DNA from: Petrosia ficiformis
Lineage: Eukaryota; Porifera; Demospongiae; Haplosclerida; Petrosiidae
NCBI GenBank assembly: GCA_947044365.1
Contig: OX345636.1
Span: 43,841,537 to 43,905,536, forward strand
Length of the DNA: 64,000 nt
Reading direction: 5' to 3'
Shown here: one piece after another, positions 36,527 through 46,184 of the stretch
Layout: the number at the start of each line of letters is the position of its first letter
How positions within the stretch are numbered: the stretch's first letter is position 1
Notes under the pieces: generated by a model
What the model was told of the DNA's origin: nothing
Databases searched by the model: none
What the model saw: the letters and a program-made list of their open reading frames with translations, nothing else
Made by a program: the position numbers and the translations under genes

Positions 36527-37294
36527 CAATAAAAAGGAATGTTATGACTACAGTCATCATGAGTCATGATTGTACATTCTACATGTGGTAGTAGCGTGTA
36601 TATTGGTATGTACATTCATAATTGCATGACTTGTCAATGTCTATAACTAATAATTTGAAACAAATTGTTTCTTCCATGCATATTATCCCATTTTGAAGTT
36701 ATCAATAACATCCTCTATATGTTAGTAGTGTGTATGTACATTCATAATTGCATGACTTGTCAATGTCTATAACTAATAATTTGAAACAAATTGTTTCTTC
36801 CATGCATATTATCCCATTTTGAAGTTATCAATAACATCCTCTATATGTTAGTAGTGTGTATGTACATTCATGATTGCATAACAAATGTTTTTACTATAAC
36901 AAATTGTTTCTTCCATGCATATTATCTCATTTTGAAGTTGTCAATAACAGCCTCTTTATATGTCAGTAGGGTATATACATTTATGACTGCAAGTCATAAC
37001 ATTCCTTTTTACCATATACAACCAGACAAAATGTTAATTATCCTTATATTTCATGTTTCTAACTATATATTCAGTGGTGTGGAAACAGCCAGTCATACAG
37101 GATATTGTCCAATAAATCTAGTAAATTAAAACCGAACTGTATACAAAGTATATGGGAGCAGGACAAGGGTGGTGAAAATAAGTCAAAATGTCTAGTAGTT
37201 GGCTCAATGTTTCCACATTACTGTATATATTGAAAATATAAATGCAACTGAGGTGACAACTAGTCTGTTAAAGTAACAAATTCATTTTTACAGT
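36379..37294. mobile_element. TIR element (TGTAAAAATGAATTTGTTA family) with internal 125-bp repeats
   Basis: The left end is TTGTAAAAATGAATTTGTTA then TTTTAACAGACCAGTTGTTA. The right end, reverse-complemented, is CTGTAAAAATGAATTTGTTA then CTTTAACAGACTAGTTGTCA. Inside are a TA tract (36489-36525) and about three copies of a ~125-bp unit with TGCATGACTTGTCAATGTCT (36590-36970). Same family as 46875-48592. Confidence 0.75.
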
Positions 37295-37470
37295 ATATAA
37301 AATTATATATATATCTATACAAGCGAGTAGATCAGTAATAAACTGTACACAATACACTATTATAGAGTTGCTGCAAAGGTGTTCATATTCTAAAATATTT
37401 TTATTGTCACCATACCAGTTGAGAAAGTTTTAGCTATGACCAATGTGTTATTATGCACGCGTTCTGTTAA

Positions 37471-38361
37471 TTAGTAACAATATTTCTTGCAATATAACAT
37501 TGCTATGACTGATACCAGCAACACACCAAAGATTGGTAAAATGTGATATGCAGTACAGTTATATTGGTAGACCTGACGTCTGTGGAGGTTTTGGACTTCA
37601 CGGAAGTTTCTTCTAAGAAATTCGAAATTTGCTTGCTGTGTTTTTCGTATAGCACTGAAGAATTTTGCTGGAGCTGAAATAGAACTCTGCAGTACTACCC
37701 ATTGAACTGTTTCATTGCAGAGTGGAGTAGTAAGCGAGCCATTGAAGTAATAGTAGTCAAGACTTTCAGGAAGCAAGTCATTATAAACAATATTTGACAC
37801 AGATAAGCTTTGATTAAAATCTGGAATGTTGCTTAGTTTTTCCCATATTCCTGATAATTCCATGTTTTCATCAGACTCTATAAAAACAGCAACCACAGTG
37901 AACCTGTCACCATCATCAATAGACATGCTGCTTTCCCTCATGTGAACAAAATGCAGTTCACCACTGTACTGATTTCCATTCACTCGATTCTCAGAACCTT
38001 CCTGACTGTCAGCGCCCCAATGGAAATGGAATTGTAGTAGTTTGTATTCACCCAAGTAAGTGCGTGTTGTTGCTACTGGAGCACTAGAATCAGGAGTAAA
38101 GAAAAGAGTACTTCCATTATTCTTCCACGTACCATTGACAGGATTGTCAAAGTTCTGCATTGCCAACTCTATGAGTCCAATATCATCACCATCTTCTAAA
38201 TTATTTGTTACGATATTGATGGGAGATTGCCTGTTCCCTCCACAGTGAGAACCACCCAACTTTAACCAAGCTGACTGATTGTTGTAACTGAATCCAATCC
38301 CTCTTTCAAATCCTGTAGCAAAAAGAAATGTTGTAAAAAAAATATTAATATGACAGGCCAT
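37471..38361 (-). CDS. Alpha-carbonic anhydrase 3, secreted, membrane-anchored
   Basis: Intronless, 296 residues. The first 20 are a different signal-like sequence (MACHINIFFTTFLFATGFER) from copies 1 and 2. Zinc ligands are His112, His114 and His137; Glu124 and Thr211 are kept; Cys40 and Cys215 may bond. The shuttle position is Ser84 (NNGSTL), not His. The C-terminus, LPIFGVLLVSVIAMLYCKKY then CY, has Lys-Lys after the hydrophobic stretch, which suits a transmembrane anchor better than a GPI signal. The central 130 residues are nearly identical to the other copies while both ends differ, as expected after gene conversion. It is divergent to the receptor gene, 113 bp between ATGs. Confidence 0.92.
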   Translation of the reverse strand: MACHINIFFTTFLFATGFERGIGFSYNNQSAWLKLGGSHCGGNRQSPINIVTNNLEDGDDIGLIELAMQNFDNPVNGTWKNNGSTLFFTPDSSAPVATTRTYLGEYKLLQFHFHWGADSQEGSENRVNGNQYSGELHFVHMRESSMSIDDGDRFTVVAVFIESDENMELSGIWEKLSNIPDFNQSLSVSNIVYNDLLPESLDYYYFNGSLTTPLCNETVQWVVLQSSISAPAKFFSAIRKTQQANFEFLRRNFREVQNLHRRQVYQYNCTAYHILPIFGVLLVSVIAMLYCKKYCY

Positions 38362-38474
38362 GTTTTTTTAGTCATGCCCCCCAGTGTGCACTTCACCATA
38401 TATATGCCATACGAGAGGGTGTGGCCACGCATACTGAATTTTACAAAAAGAAAAAAAATAACGTTTTGTGGTTG
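38362..38474. promoter_or_regulatory. Shared divergent promoter of carbonic anhydrase 3 and the receptor
   Basis: Only 113 bp separate the two start codons. ATATATATG at 38397-38406 is nearly symmetrical and could serve as a TATA element in both directions. Spacing to the two ATGs is 38 and about 70 bp. Inference from layout. Confidence 0.45.
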
Positions 38475-40751
38475 ATGTTGGGGATGTTGATGATTATTTT
38501 TCTCTTGGTCTGTTATACACCTATTGAAGAATCCAGCAAGGCTGTAATACACTATTTGCTGTTGGTTCCTTGGCCAGACGCAAGTAATAGAAGTCATGCT
38601 GGTTGGGATGACGGTCGTGATCTCATTACGGGAGCCAGAGTCGCTGTACAAGAAGTTAACGAAAGAACGAATCTGTTGAACGAATACAAAATTAACTTAA
38701 TTGAAGCTGGACATGAAGCTTGTGGCTTAGCAGAAACTGGTCTTGGTCTAAGCAATCTGGTCAATAATTCTATCAATCCATCATTACCTCATAATGTAGT
38801 TGTAATATTGGGTCTATTTTGTTCTACTACTACAGATGCTTTATCTCCTATAGCTGGAAGAGAAGGTGTTGATCTCATTCAACTATCAGCTTCTAACTCT
38901 CCTATTTTCAGTTACAACAGCTCATGCTCACAACTTTCAATTTCTAACTTTCCTATTTTCAATTGCAACAATTCATACCCACATCTGTGGAGGTTTTTAC
39001 AATCAGGTGATGTTTATGTTGATATGATGATAGCATTAATGGAAAGATTTGAATGGGAAAGAGTGGCTATAATTAATGATCAGGAGAGCGTGTTCCACTC
39101 ACAAATAGGAATTACTTTAGCTCAGAGGATAGAGAGTGACAATGATAAAGAACTTGTTTATCAAGGTAGACTGGTTAGATTAATGAATATATTTGAAGAT
39201 AAGGTCCTCTTTGATTTGAGACAAACTCAAGCTAGAATTATATTTATCACTGCAAGTGGTGCACAGATTGCTAATATATTATGTAAAGCTGCTGAAAGTG
39301 GTATGCTATATCCAAACTACTTATGGGTCATAGCTGATTTCACATTAGATCTACTTCAAGATACTAACAGATGTGACAACAGAACACTTCTGCGTGCGGT
39401 CGAAGGATCCATCATGTCTTACTTCAGTTTAAAGCCTGAAGATGTAAACCAGGTTATGATAAATGCTTCAAATGAAACTTATTCCACATACTTGAATAAA
39501 TATTATGAAGAGTTGGATAATGTAAAAGTGGATTATAATGATGATTCACTTGAGGGAGATCCTGAATATTCATCATTAGCATATGATCAAGTGTGGGCAT
39601 TCTCACTAGCTCTTGATAAAGCCATAAAATCAGAAAACATTTCTATTGAAAAGTATGGGTTTGGAAAACCACAAATAACTGCAGTAATAGAAGAAAATTT
39701 AAGAAATATTAGTTTCCAAGGAGCAAGCGGATACATAAAGTTCAGTGAAAATCATAGCGTTTCAACTCCAATTAATTTATTTCAAGTTAGAAGTGGTAGT
39801 CAGATTTTGGTTGGTGAGCGAATAATGTTTGATAAGTCAGTGGAATGGGCAAATGTGAATATAATATTCAGTGATCAATTAGATGATGAGACACCAGTAT
39901 TATATCAATTAGTACATCCTGTGATTACATTGTTTATGATAATTGGAATTGTTTTACTGTTTACAATGATTACAGTTATACTAACATTGATGTGCTATTA
40001 CAGAGAAAAACCAGAAATAAAAGCCAGCAGTCTTAAGGTTAGTTTATTGGTATTCATTGGTAGTTACCTATTTGTTTTGGAGTTGATAGCAACCACACTT
40101 CGTTCAAGTGTTGAACTCTCAATGACTTTATATTCTATGCTGTGTAATGCTGAGAAGGTCTTATGTGTAAATGCATACATGCTCATCTTTGTGACTATTT
40201 TTGTCAAGCTGCAGAGAATTCATCATATTTTCTATAATCGGCGTTTGAAGTATTTGGGATGTTGGTATAGCAATGGTAGTTTGGCATTTAAGGCGATTGC
40301 TGGGACGTGTATTGCTAATGTTATATTATTCTTGATTCTGCTTTTTCAACCCTTCACCAGAAAATCACATGAAGAATTCGTATCACTTGATTTCAAAACA
40401 GTCGTGTACTGTTATCATTACTGTAGTCAAAACAAAAATGTAATATCCCTTTGGGCAGTATTGTACATATACTTCTTCATGTTTCTTATTTTTAATATTT
40501 ATCTTGCTTCAAAGTCGAGGAACATCACACAAAAGCAGTTCAAGAATACTAAAACAGTTAATATATTCATGGTTTTAGCTTTTGCATTAAATGTTCTTTG
40601 GATACTTTCACAGCTGACGTTGACGAGAATAGATTCAACTATTATTTATTTCAGTGTTATTGCTTATTGTGTGACTTTTTGTATTGCTATTTTATGTCAA
40701 GCAATACTATTTTTACCCAAAGTATTTAATGTTGTAAAACAGGAATTTTAG
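38475..40751 (+). CDS. GABA-B-like class C G-protein-coupled receptor, intronless
   Basis: 758 residues from the first ATG (38475); the frame is open farther upstream to 38421, but that codon is GTG. Residues 1-15 (MLGMLMIIFLLVCYT) form a signal peptide. About 22-445 is a periplasmic-binding/ANF-type ligand domain, with DDGRDLITGARVAVQEVN near the start and RFEWERVAIIND in the middle; several N-glycosylation sequons occur. Seven membrane segments lie at about 481-507, 522-542, 563-582, 605-626, 656-679, 694-715 and 722-750. No cysteine-rich domain separates the two parts, which is the GABA-B pattern, and LPK follows TM7 as in that family. The cytoplasmic tail is very short, with no coiled coil. 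A 17-residue tandem duplication occurs at about 137-171. The ligand is unknown; sponges have many such genes. Confidence 0.9.
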   Translation: MLGMLMIIFLLVCYTPIEESSKAVIHYLLLVPWPDASNRSHAGWDDGRDLITGARVAVQEVNERTNLLNEYKINLIEAGHEACGLAETGLGLSNLVNNSINPSLPHNVVVILGLFCSTTTDALSPIAGREGVDLIQLSASNSPIFSYNSSCSQLSISNFPIFNCNNSYPHLWRFLQSGDVYVDMMIALMERFEWERVAIINDQESVFHSQIGITLAQRIESDNDKELVYQGRLVRLMNIFEDKVLFDLRQTQARIIFITASGAQIANILCKAAESGMLYPNYLWVIADFTLDLLQDTNRCDNRTLLRAVEGSIMSYFSLKPEDVNQVMINASNETYSTYLNKYYEELDNVKVDYNDDSLEGDPEYSSLAYDQVWAFSLALDKAIKSENISIEKYGFGKPQITAVIEENLRNISFQGASGYIKFSENHSVSTPINLFQVRSGSQILVGERIMFDKSVEWANVNIIFSDQLDDETPVLYQLVHPVITLFMIIGIVLLFTMITVILTLMCYYREKPEIKASSLKVSLLVFIGSYLFVLELIATTLRSSVELSMTLYSMLCNAEKVLCVNAYMLIFVTIFVKLQRIHHIFYNRRLKYLGCWYSNGSLAFKAIAGTCIANVILFLILLFQPFTRKSHEEFVSLDFKTVVYCYHYCSQNKNVISLWAVLYIYFFMFLIFNIYLASKSRNITQKQFKNTKTVNIFMVLAFALNVLWILSQLTLTRIDSTIIYFSVIAYCVTFCIAILCQAILFLPKVFNVVKQEF

Positions 40752-41094
40752 TTGCAGTTGGATTTTTGCCTTGTTACTATACAGATATATCATAACTATA
40801 ATAATTATTCATATTAATTGTTTTAAATTCATATTCTGCTCAATTAGTTAATTGTTAATACAGCTTGTAATGGTTATCGATATGTAACTGGTATATCAAT
40901 GATCAGAGTTGCTTTCACCACAATGTTATTCCTTAATCACACCTTGTTATTCACATCCAAAGGTATACAGTTTTGTATAATTATAATTATATTATTTGTA
41001 TAATTATATTTATATATATACACAACCATTTCATGTGGTTAGGTGTATATTTTGCATATACACATTCAATTTTAAATCATTTATATAAACCATG
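40752..41094. other. 3' flank of receptor gene
   Basis: AT-rich; no further gene. TA-rich between 40975 and 41030. Confidence 0.4.
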
Positions 41095-41225
41095 TCTAGT
41101 GGGTATTTGCCAGATATATATATATACTACTTGCTAGTGTTCAGAGGTTTGTGTGAATATACCCCTCGGCACTACATGCCTCAGGTTATATCCACATAAA
41201 CCTCTTCATACCAGTTCTATCTAGA
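41095..41225. mobile_element. Foldback element
   Basis: Arms AGAGGTTTGTGTGAATATAC and GTTATATCCACATAAACCTC enclose CCCTCGGCACTACATGCCTC, a diverged form of the GAGGGCGTAGCC core. Confidence 0.6.
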
Positions 41226-41534
41226 AATGTTTGTTTGGGTGGAGGGATTTAATATTACATGTGACATGTAATAACAGTAGACAGAAACTGCATGCCTATA
41301 TAGCCATGCATGGTGTATATTTTATTATTATATAATTATATTATGATTATTGTATATAGATATATATTGTATCAATACATAACATTATATATAAACCTTG
41401 TTATTGTAGTAAAGCTTTTGTTTACTTCTTATATACTTATAAACACAAACAAGTTATCAGCTTGATTAGTTAACATAATCTACCATTTTCACTTGCCTGT
41501 TGAAAATGAAACATAACAGTATGATCAGCAAAAC

Positions 41535-42025
41535 AATAACATTGGGAATATATCTCTACATAGCAATTTATATCCCATAGTGTAGTAACAACATTGGGAA
41601 TATCTCTACATATTACTATGGCAATTTATATCCCATAGTGTAGTAACGTCAACAACATTGGGAATATCTCTACATATTACAATTGCAATTTATATCCCAT
41701 AGTGTAGTAACTTCTAACAACAACATTGGGAATATCTCTACATATTACAATTGCAATTTATATCCCATAGTGTAGTAACTTCTAACAACAACATTGGGAA
41801 TATCTCTACATATTACAATTGCAATTTATATCCCATAGTGTAGTAACTTCTAACAACAACATTGGGAATATCTCTACATATTACAATTGCAATTTATATC
41901 CCATAGTGTAGTAACTTCTAACAACAACATTGGGAATATCTCTACATATTACAATTGCAATTTATATCCCATAGTGTAGTAACTTCTAACAACAACATTG
42001 AGAATATCTCTACATATTACTAAAA
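41535..42025. repeat. 68-bp minisatellite, about 7 copies
   Basis: The unit is ACATTGGGAATATCTCTACA then TATTACAATTGCAATTTATA, TCCCATAGTGTAGTAACTTC and TAACAACA. The first two copies are shorter; the later ones are almost identical. Confidence 0.92.
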
Positions 42026-42107
42026 AACAAGCATATTGCAAACATTTTTGCCACACGGAAGTAATTTGAATCATTAAGTGACGTCACGTGCAACCAATCA
42101 GTCTGCA

Positions 42108-42455
42108 GTGATGCTTTATGTAGATTTCATTTGTTTATCAGCTTTGTTTATAGTAAGACTTTTCAGGTTTCAGGAATCACGAAATTATATTGTATTTATA
42201 TAGTATGGCATAGTGTAAGAATTGTAGTATATCGTCAGGGCTATATGAGGTTGTATAATTTATGTTCTCACTCAAGTATGGACATTATTTTGTCTGTACA
42301 AGATAGTTGCACATTTATAGGGTAATTACTATCTTTATAAACTACCTTGTGTGTCTGATATACTTATGTTGTATATATATAGTGAAAATAAAGAACAATG
42401 AAGTCTGGATTGTCATTGTTTTGTGTCCATGTCTTATAATGCCACCTTAATTCAC
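42108..42455. repeat. Inverted copy of the 16728-17045 segment
   Basis: See the partner near carbonic anhydrase 1. It ends with GGATTGTCATTGTTTTGTG and TTATAATGCCACCTTAA, matching the R1 border at 16722. Confidence 0.7.
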
Positions 42456-42523
42456 AACATAACCATTACTGGATAATTCTTATTAACCCGAGCGCGTAGG
42501 CGGAGGGTTATAGTAATCGGTTT

Positions 42524-43121
42524 TAGTCTGGCGAACCAGCTTCTCCCCTTTTTGATAATTGGACGGCGGGGAGAGTCTGGTCACAATCGACACTGCCGCG
42601 TGTACTCATGCACTAAATCCTGCGTTCCAATCAGATTACAGTATACGTTACCATGCCCACGTGCGGTTTCATTTTGATTGAGTAAGATGGCTGCTAGTTG
42701 TGCAAAAAGTTTAGATACAAAAAAGGAAGCCGCAATTAGTGCAGCGAGGAGACTTGGTTATCAAAATTTTAAAGCTGAGCAAATGGAGGTCGTTCTTGGA
42801 TTCATAAGCGGGAGAGATGTATTTGTTTCCCTTCCTACCGGCTATGGAAAAAGTTTGTGCTATGCTTGTCTGCCATGGACTTTTGACATTATTGGCAATG
42901 GAGAACCGTCTATTGTTCTTGTTATTTCACCACTGTTGTCCTTAATGCAAGACCAAGTGACCGGTCTCTCCGGGCTCTCGTGTCGTAGCCATGATACGAT
43001 AGGAAGGAGTGTCTTTGAAACCGCAATTGCATGCCAGCAGTACACGCGGCAGTGTCGATTGTGACCAGACTCTCCCCGCCGTCCGATTATCAAAAAGGGG
43101 AGAGGCTGGTTCGCCAGACTA
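42524..43121. mobile_element. 598-bp deletion derivative of the RecQ transposon, exact 9-bp duplication
   Basis: The 83-bp inverted repeats (42524-42606, 43039-43121) differ at about two positions and start TAGTCTGGCGAACCAGC. The duplication AATCGGTTT lies at 42515-42523 and 43122-43130, exact. The interior is little more than the first exon of the RecQ-like helicase in + orientation (42687-about 42965). End similarity and exact duplication suggest recent movement, which would need proteins from another copy. A GAGCGCGTAGGCGGAGGG palindrome lies just left. Confidence 0.9.
42687..43064 (+). CDS. RecQ-like helicase N-terminal exon in deleted transposon (partial)
   Basis: An open frame of 125 codons from ATG at 42687. 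The motif-0 region is RLGYQNFKAEQMEVVLGFIS, followed by GRDVFVSLPTGYGKSLCYAC with an intact Walker A (GYGKS), and VLVISPLLSLMQDQV (motif Ia). After Val at about 42960 the sequence no longer fits the family, and the last ~15 codons run into the right terminal repeat. DEAH, SAT and later motifs are absent, so it cannot unwind DNA. It could still make a short ATP-binding-like peptide, or be spliced if a donor is used. The lack of stops in this exon, against the decay in the long copy, is notable. Confidence 0.65.
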   Translation: MAASCAKSLDTKKEAAISAARRLGYQNFKAEQMEVVLGFISGRDVFVSLPTGYGKSLCYACLPWTFDIIGNGEPSIVLVISPLLSLMQDQVTGLSGLSCRSHDTIGRSVFETAIACQQYTRQCRL

Positions 43122-43130
43122 AATCGGTTT

Positions 43131-43525
43131 GTGTGTGTGTTCCCACTAATCTTTGCAACAGCTTACTTTTGAAGATTCTTGGTCACTGCGAATGAAAGAG
43201 GACACTGGGTCTACTGCGAGATTCAAGCGATTTGCAAGATACAGTCGTGCAAAGTCGAAAATGTTACTCAGTCACGCCTATTAATTCGTAGTAAATTGGT
43301 TAATCCAAGCGTAGGCGGAGATCGAGCATGCATACGCATTTTGTCGAAGATTCCAGAAAGTTTTGTATCTTAGACGCTTTGTTTCTTGGGCCTCGTCGTA
43401 ACAAGTGTTTCTGCAGCTATCTGTGAAGTCTTGTCACCAGTTCTGAGGAGATATGAATCTGAGTTGATGAGGAACGCCATGACTCCCTGTTTCATTATTG
43501 ATTGTTTATGCTGAGAAGCATACAT
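43131..43525. other. Unassigned, less AT-rich stretch
   Basis: 43180-43460 is richer in G+C than its surroundings and has a 64-codon open frame (43179-43373) without recognisable motifs. Confidence 0.3.
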
Positions 43526-43915
43526 TCATAGTAGCATCTTTTTAGCGAGGGTTCTGCACTTTAGTGCATTCATTATAATAGCAATTTGTTCACAATGACC
43601 AATTAAATTAACAGTAGGGGATGATTCAACAGCTTGGAAAACAGGATTCCCACTACAAATGAACTGATAACAGAACATGCACAAAAGTGACCAAACAGCT
43701 ATAAGAAGATAATATATGATGTATGACATGTATTCATATGCAAATGGTTGAAGAATCAATCCATTTTTTTTACATGCAGTGTGGTATTCTGGTGTGCAGG
43801 TTTCTAAGCAAACATGCAGTAGTGGATGATTATGATGAGCCTGAGCAAGCTGGGTCATGGAGTAAGTGGGACTCTGATCATGTACTAGGGTTGTTGTTAT
43901 CCCTTCCTATAGTGT
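43526..43915 (-). repeat. Fragment of repeat R1
   Basis: 43526-43800 is homologous to 16500-16735, and 43800-43915 to 15560-15650 (CATGTACTAGGGTTGTTGTT), both inverted. The coding-like text SSPTVNLIGHCEQI is preserved in both copies. Function unknown. Confidence 0.55.
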
Positions 43916-44144
43916 AACCTTTCTATTATTCGTGTTTTCAATTGATTATTTATCAATTTTTATATTATTTAGTTCATACATGCTTTTTCATTAACCTTCT
44001 TGAAAATTACAAATCCAAATGAACGACAAGAGGATCTGATTTCACTGTTGGCTGAATGGATGTCGGGTCTGAGAACAGAAATTTTAATTAGCTTACCATT
44101 CAAGGATACAATGATATTAATTATGATATAGCTACATACGCTGC

Positions 44145-45020
44145 AAAAATAAAATTGTTAAAATAACTAATTTATTGGTTAGTGCCTTTCTCCCTCATCT
44201 CTTGTGAACTCTCTTTTGTCGATGATAGTCAACTCATATATCACGTCATATCGATGAGACCCAGTCAGGAAACTATGCTATAAGCTTTACTCCATGTACC
44301 AGAGAAAAACATCAATTGACAATACGATTGAGAGGTGTGAATATCATTGGTACTCCCTCTATTCTTCATATCCCTTCCCCTGAGCTGAGTGGTAAAATCC
44401 ATGGGGTGTATAGTATTCACGGATTGTAGTAGCTGAGAATAGTGCTCATTTTATCACAATACTAAACAAGGAGTGAAATTTAAAAAAGTGAAATCATTTG
44501 GAATGAAAAAGAGTCAATTTGTTTATCTTTGTGGAGTTGCCTGGAGTGCCATATCTCACGATAGGCACATTTTAGTAACTGATAATCATTGACTACAGAA
44601 CTATCATTTTGAAGGTGATGCATGCATGTGTGAAATCAGTTGGGAGTTGTAAGAAAGGCAATGGTCCTTTCCAGTTTTATACTCCTACTAATATTACAGT
44701 TTCATCACAGGACAAATATTTATTGCTGATACCTTCAATCATTGTTTCAGGTTCTCAATAAAGATCTAATCTACTCTCAGTCTTGAGGTTCATCATCAGA
44801 ACAATTCAAAGTTCCATGACATTTCAAATTGACAATGAAGGATATTTGTATGTTGTAGATAATGAAAATTACCGTGTCAAGAAGTTCACATCAACAGGAG
44901 AATATATCTCAACATTCAGTTCCTATGTGGTCTTATCCTGTTCAAATTAATCGTCCTATATATATGTACCTCCATCATCATGGATAATAATCTATTATAT
45001 GTTAGTGAGTGGGGTAATTC
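44145..45020 (+). pseudogene. Decayed filamin-NHL (TRIM-like) gene, intronless
   Basis: It opens with GCTGCAAAAATAAAATTGTT, a TA-element end, at 44149. From 44240 the + frame reads DETQSGNYAISFTPCTREKH then QLTIRLRGVNIIGTPSILHI, a filamin-type immunoglobulin repeat as found in TRIM2/3/71-like proteins. After many stops, 44835-44930 reads NEGYLYVVDNENYRVKKFTS then TGEYISTFS, one NHL propeller blade. The rest is unreadable. Related remnant on - at 33005-33800. Confidence 0.6.
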
Positions 45021-45029
45021 TTATTGATT

Positions 45030-45295
45030 GAACATTTTCAATAAAAAATGAAAGTAGGGATGTCAAAACCCAAAAAGCATACAAACAAGATTGGAAGGCT
45101 AACATAGGATGCAAAATTAAACAAAACCACTTACATATAATCCTATAAAGCAAAATACAAAGAGAGCTGTACTTATGTAGGTTTATATGGAAGTGTTTTG
45201 TTTAATTTTGCATCCTATGTTAGCCTCCCAACCTTGTTCGCATGCTTTTTGAGTTTTGACATTCCTACATCTTCTTTTATTATTATTGAAAATAT
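45030..45295. mobile_element. Foldback element, family of 52240-52530
   Basis: Arms AGGATGCAAAATTAAACAAA and TTTGTTTAATTTTGCATCCT with AGTAGGGATGTCAAAACCCA and its diverged complement. Non-coding. Confidence 0.75.
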
Positions 45296-45299
45296 TTTT

Positions 45300-45950
45300 T
45301 TATTGTTTACTTATGTATACGTTTATATAGAAGTGGTAAGTTTAATTTTGTTGCTGATGTACTATCCCAATCTTGTTCATGTGATTTGTTTTGTTATCAC
45401 TACATGTTCTTAAATTCATTATGACCCATAGGGGCATGATTGCTTTAATTGAAAATTATAATACATTCATTCGTAGTATAATTCTTTCAATAACCGTACT
45501 ATAATACATTTAAATTGTGATATGTTTAGAATGTACTATACCTGGAATGTACTATGCTTAGAAGTTAGAACGTACTACACTTGCCTAGCGTAAACTGCCG
45601 AAAGCTGTATTAAGCTAGTTAATTATAATTGCATGATTGCATTAATACCTAGTAAACCTCATCAATCAAAGTTTTTCACTTAAACAAAAGAAGCCGGTAC
45701 TTTGTAGTTTTTAGCCATCCTGGTTCAGTGGTTGAAATAAGTCTATATATTTGCAAGGACAACATGTCTTATTTTAATGAGATGCTTTCAAATTTTGATC
45801 TGACTGCAACTTTTAGCAAAGCTATCTATATTAATTACTCCAGCCACATGATAAAATCAACCAATCAGATTTTGGGGCACAATGTAGTTTCATGTATTTT
45901 TTGTTTACTATTCCTGTGAGAGCATTCTTTTAACTTAAATTTCACTCTTT
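45300..45950. other. No gene recognised
   Basis: AT-rich; short ORF at 45728-45919 without motifs. Confidence 0.35.
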
Positions 45951-45959
45951 TTTTGTCGT

Positions 45960-46182
45960 ATTTATTTTTTTGCTTGGACAAATTATCCACGCAAAGTGAG
46001 ATTTGCTCAGGCAAACAGGCTAAATGGTCAGAAATTGTCTGACTGTTATGTCCCCCGTCGCTGGTTCAATCGGTGGAAATTCCTTCACCATGACGAAGCT
46101 AAGGATATTGTTTTCTGTCACGTGTGCCTGTTAGGTTCCAAACAAAAGCAAGTGAGGGCTACCAATGGTGATCCTGCTTTTG
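45960..46182 (+). pseudogene. TTF-type zinc-finger (hAT/ZMYM-like) exon fragment
   Basis: The + frame reads YVPRRWFNRWKFLHHDEAKD then IVFCHVCLLGSKQKQVRATN and GDPAF, ending at a TTTGTAAGT donor-like site. W-x-x-W-x-H-x-D-x-x-x-D-x-x-F-C-x-x-C is the TTF zinc-finger pattern at the N-terminus of hAT transposases and ZMYM-like proteins. No downstream dimerisation or DDE exon was found; a repeat X copy starts right after the donor. It is probably a stranded exon of a transposon. Confidence 0.55.
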
Positions 46183-46184
46183 TA

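Noticed and set aside
38421..38474. Upstream extension of the receptor to a GTG codon
   Set aside because: Nuclear genes start at ATG; the ATG at 38475 directly begins a good signal peptide.
41535..42025. CRISPR-like array
   Set aside because: Units are contiguous 68-bp tandem repeats without spacers, in a eukaryotic genome. The same holds for the 70-bp and 216-bp arrays.
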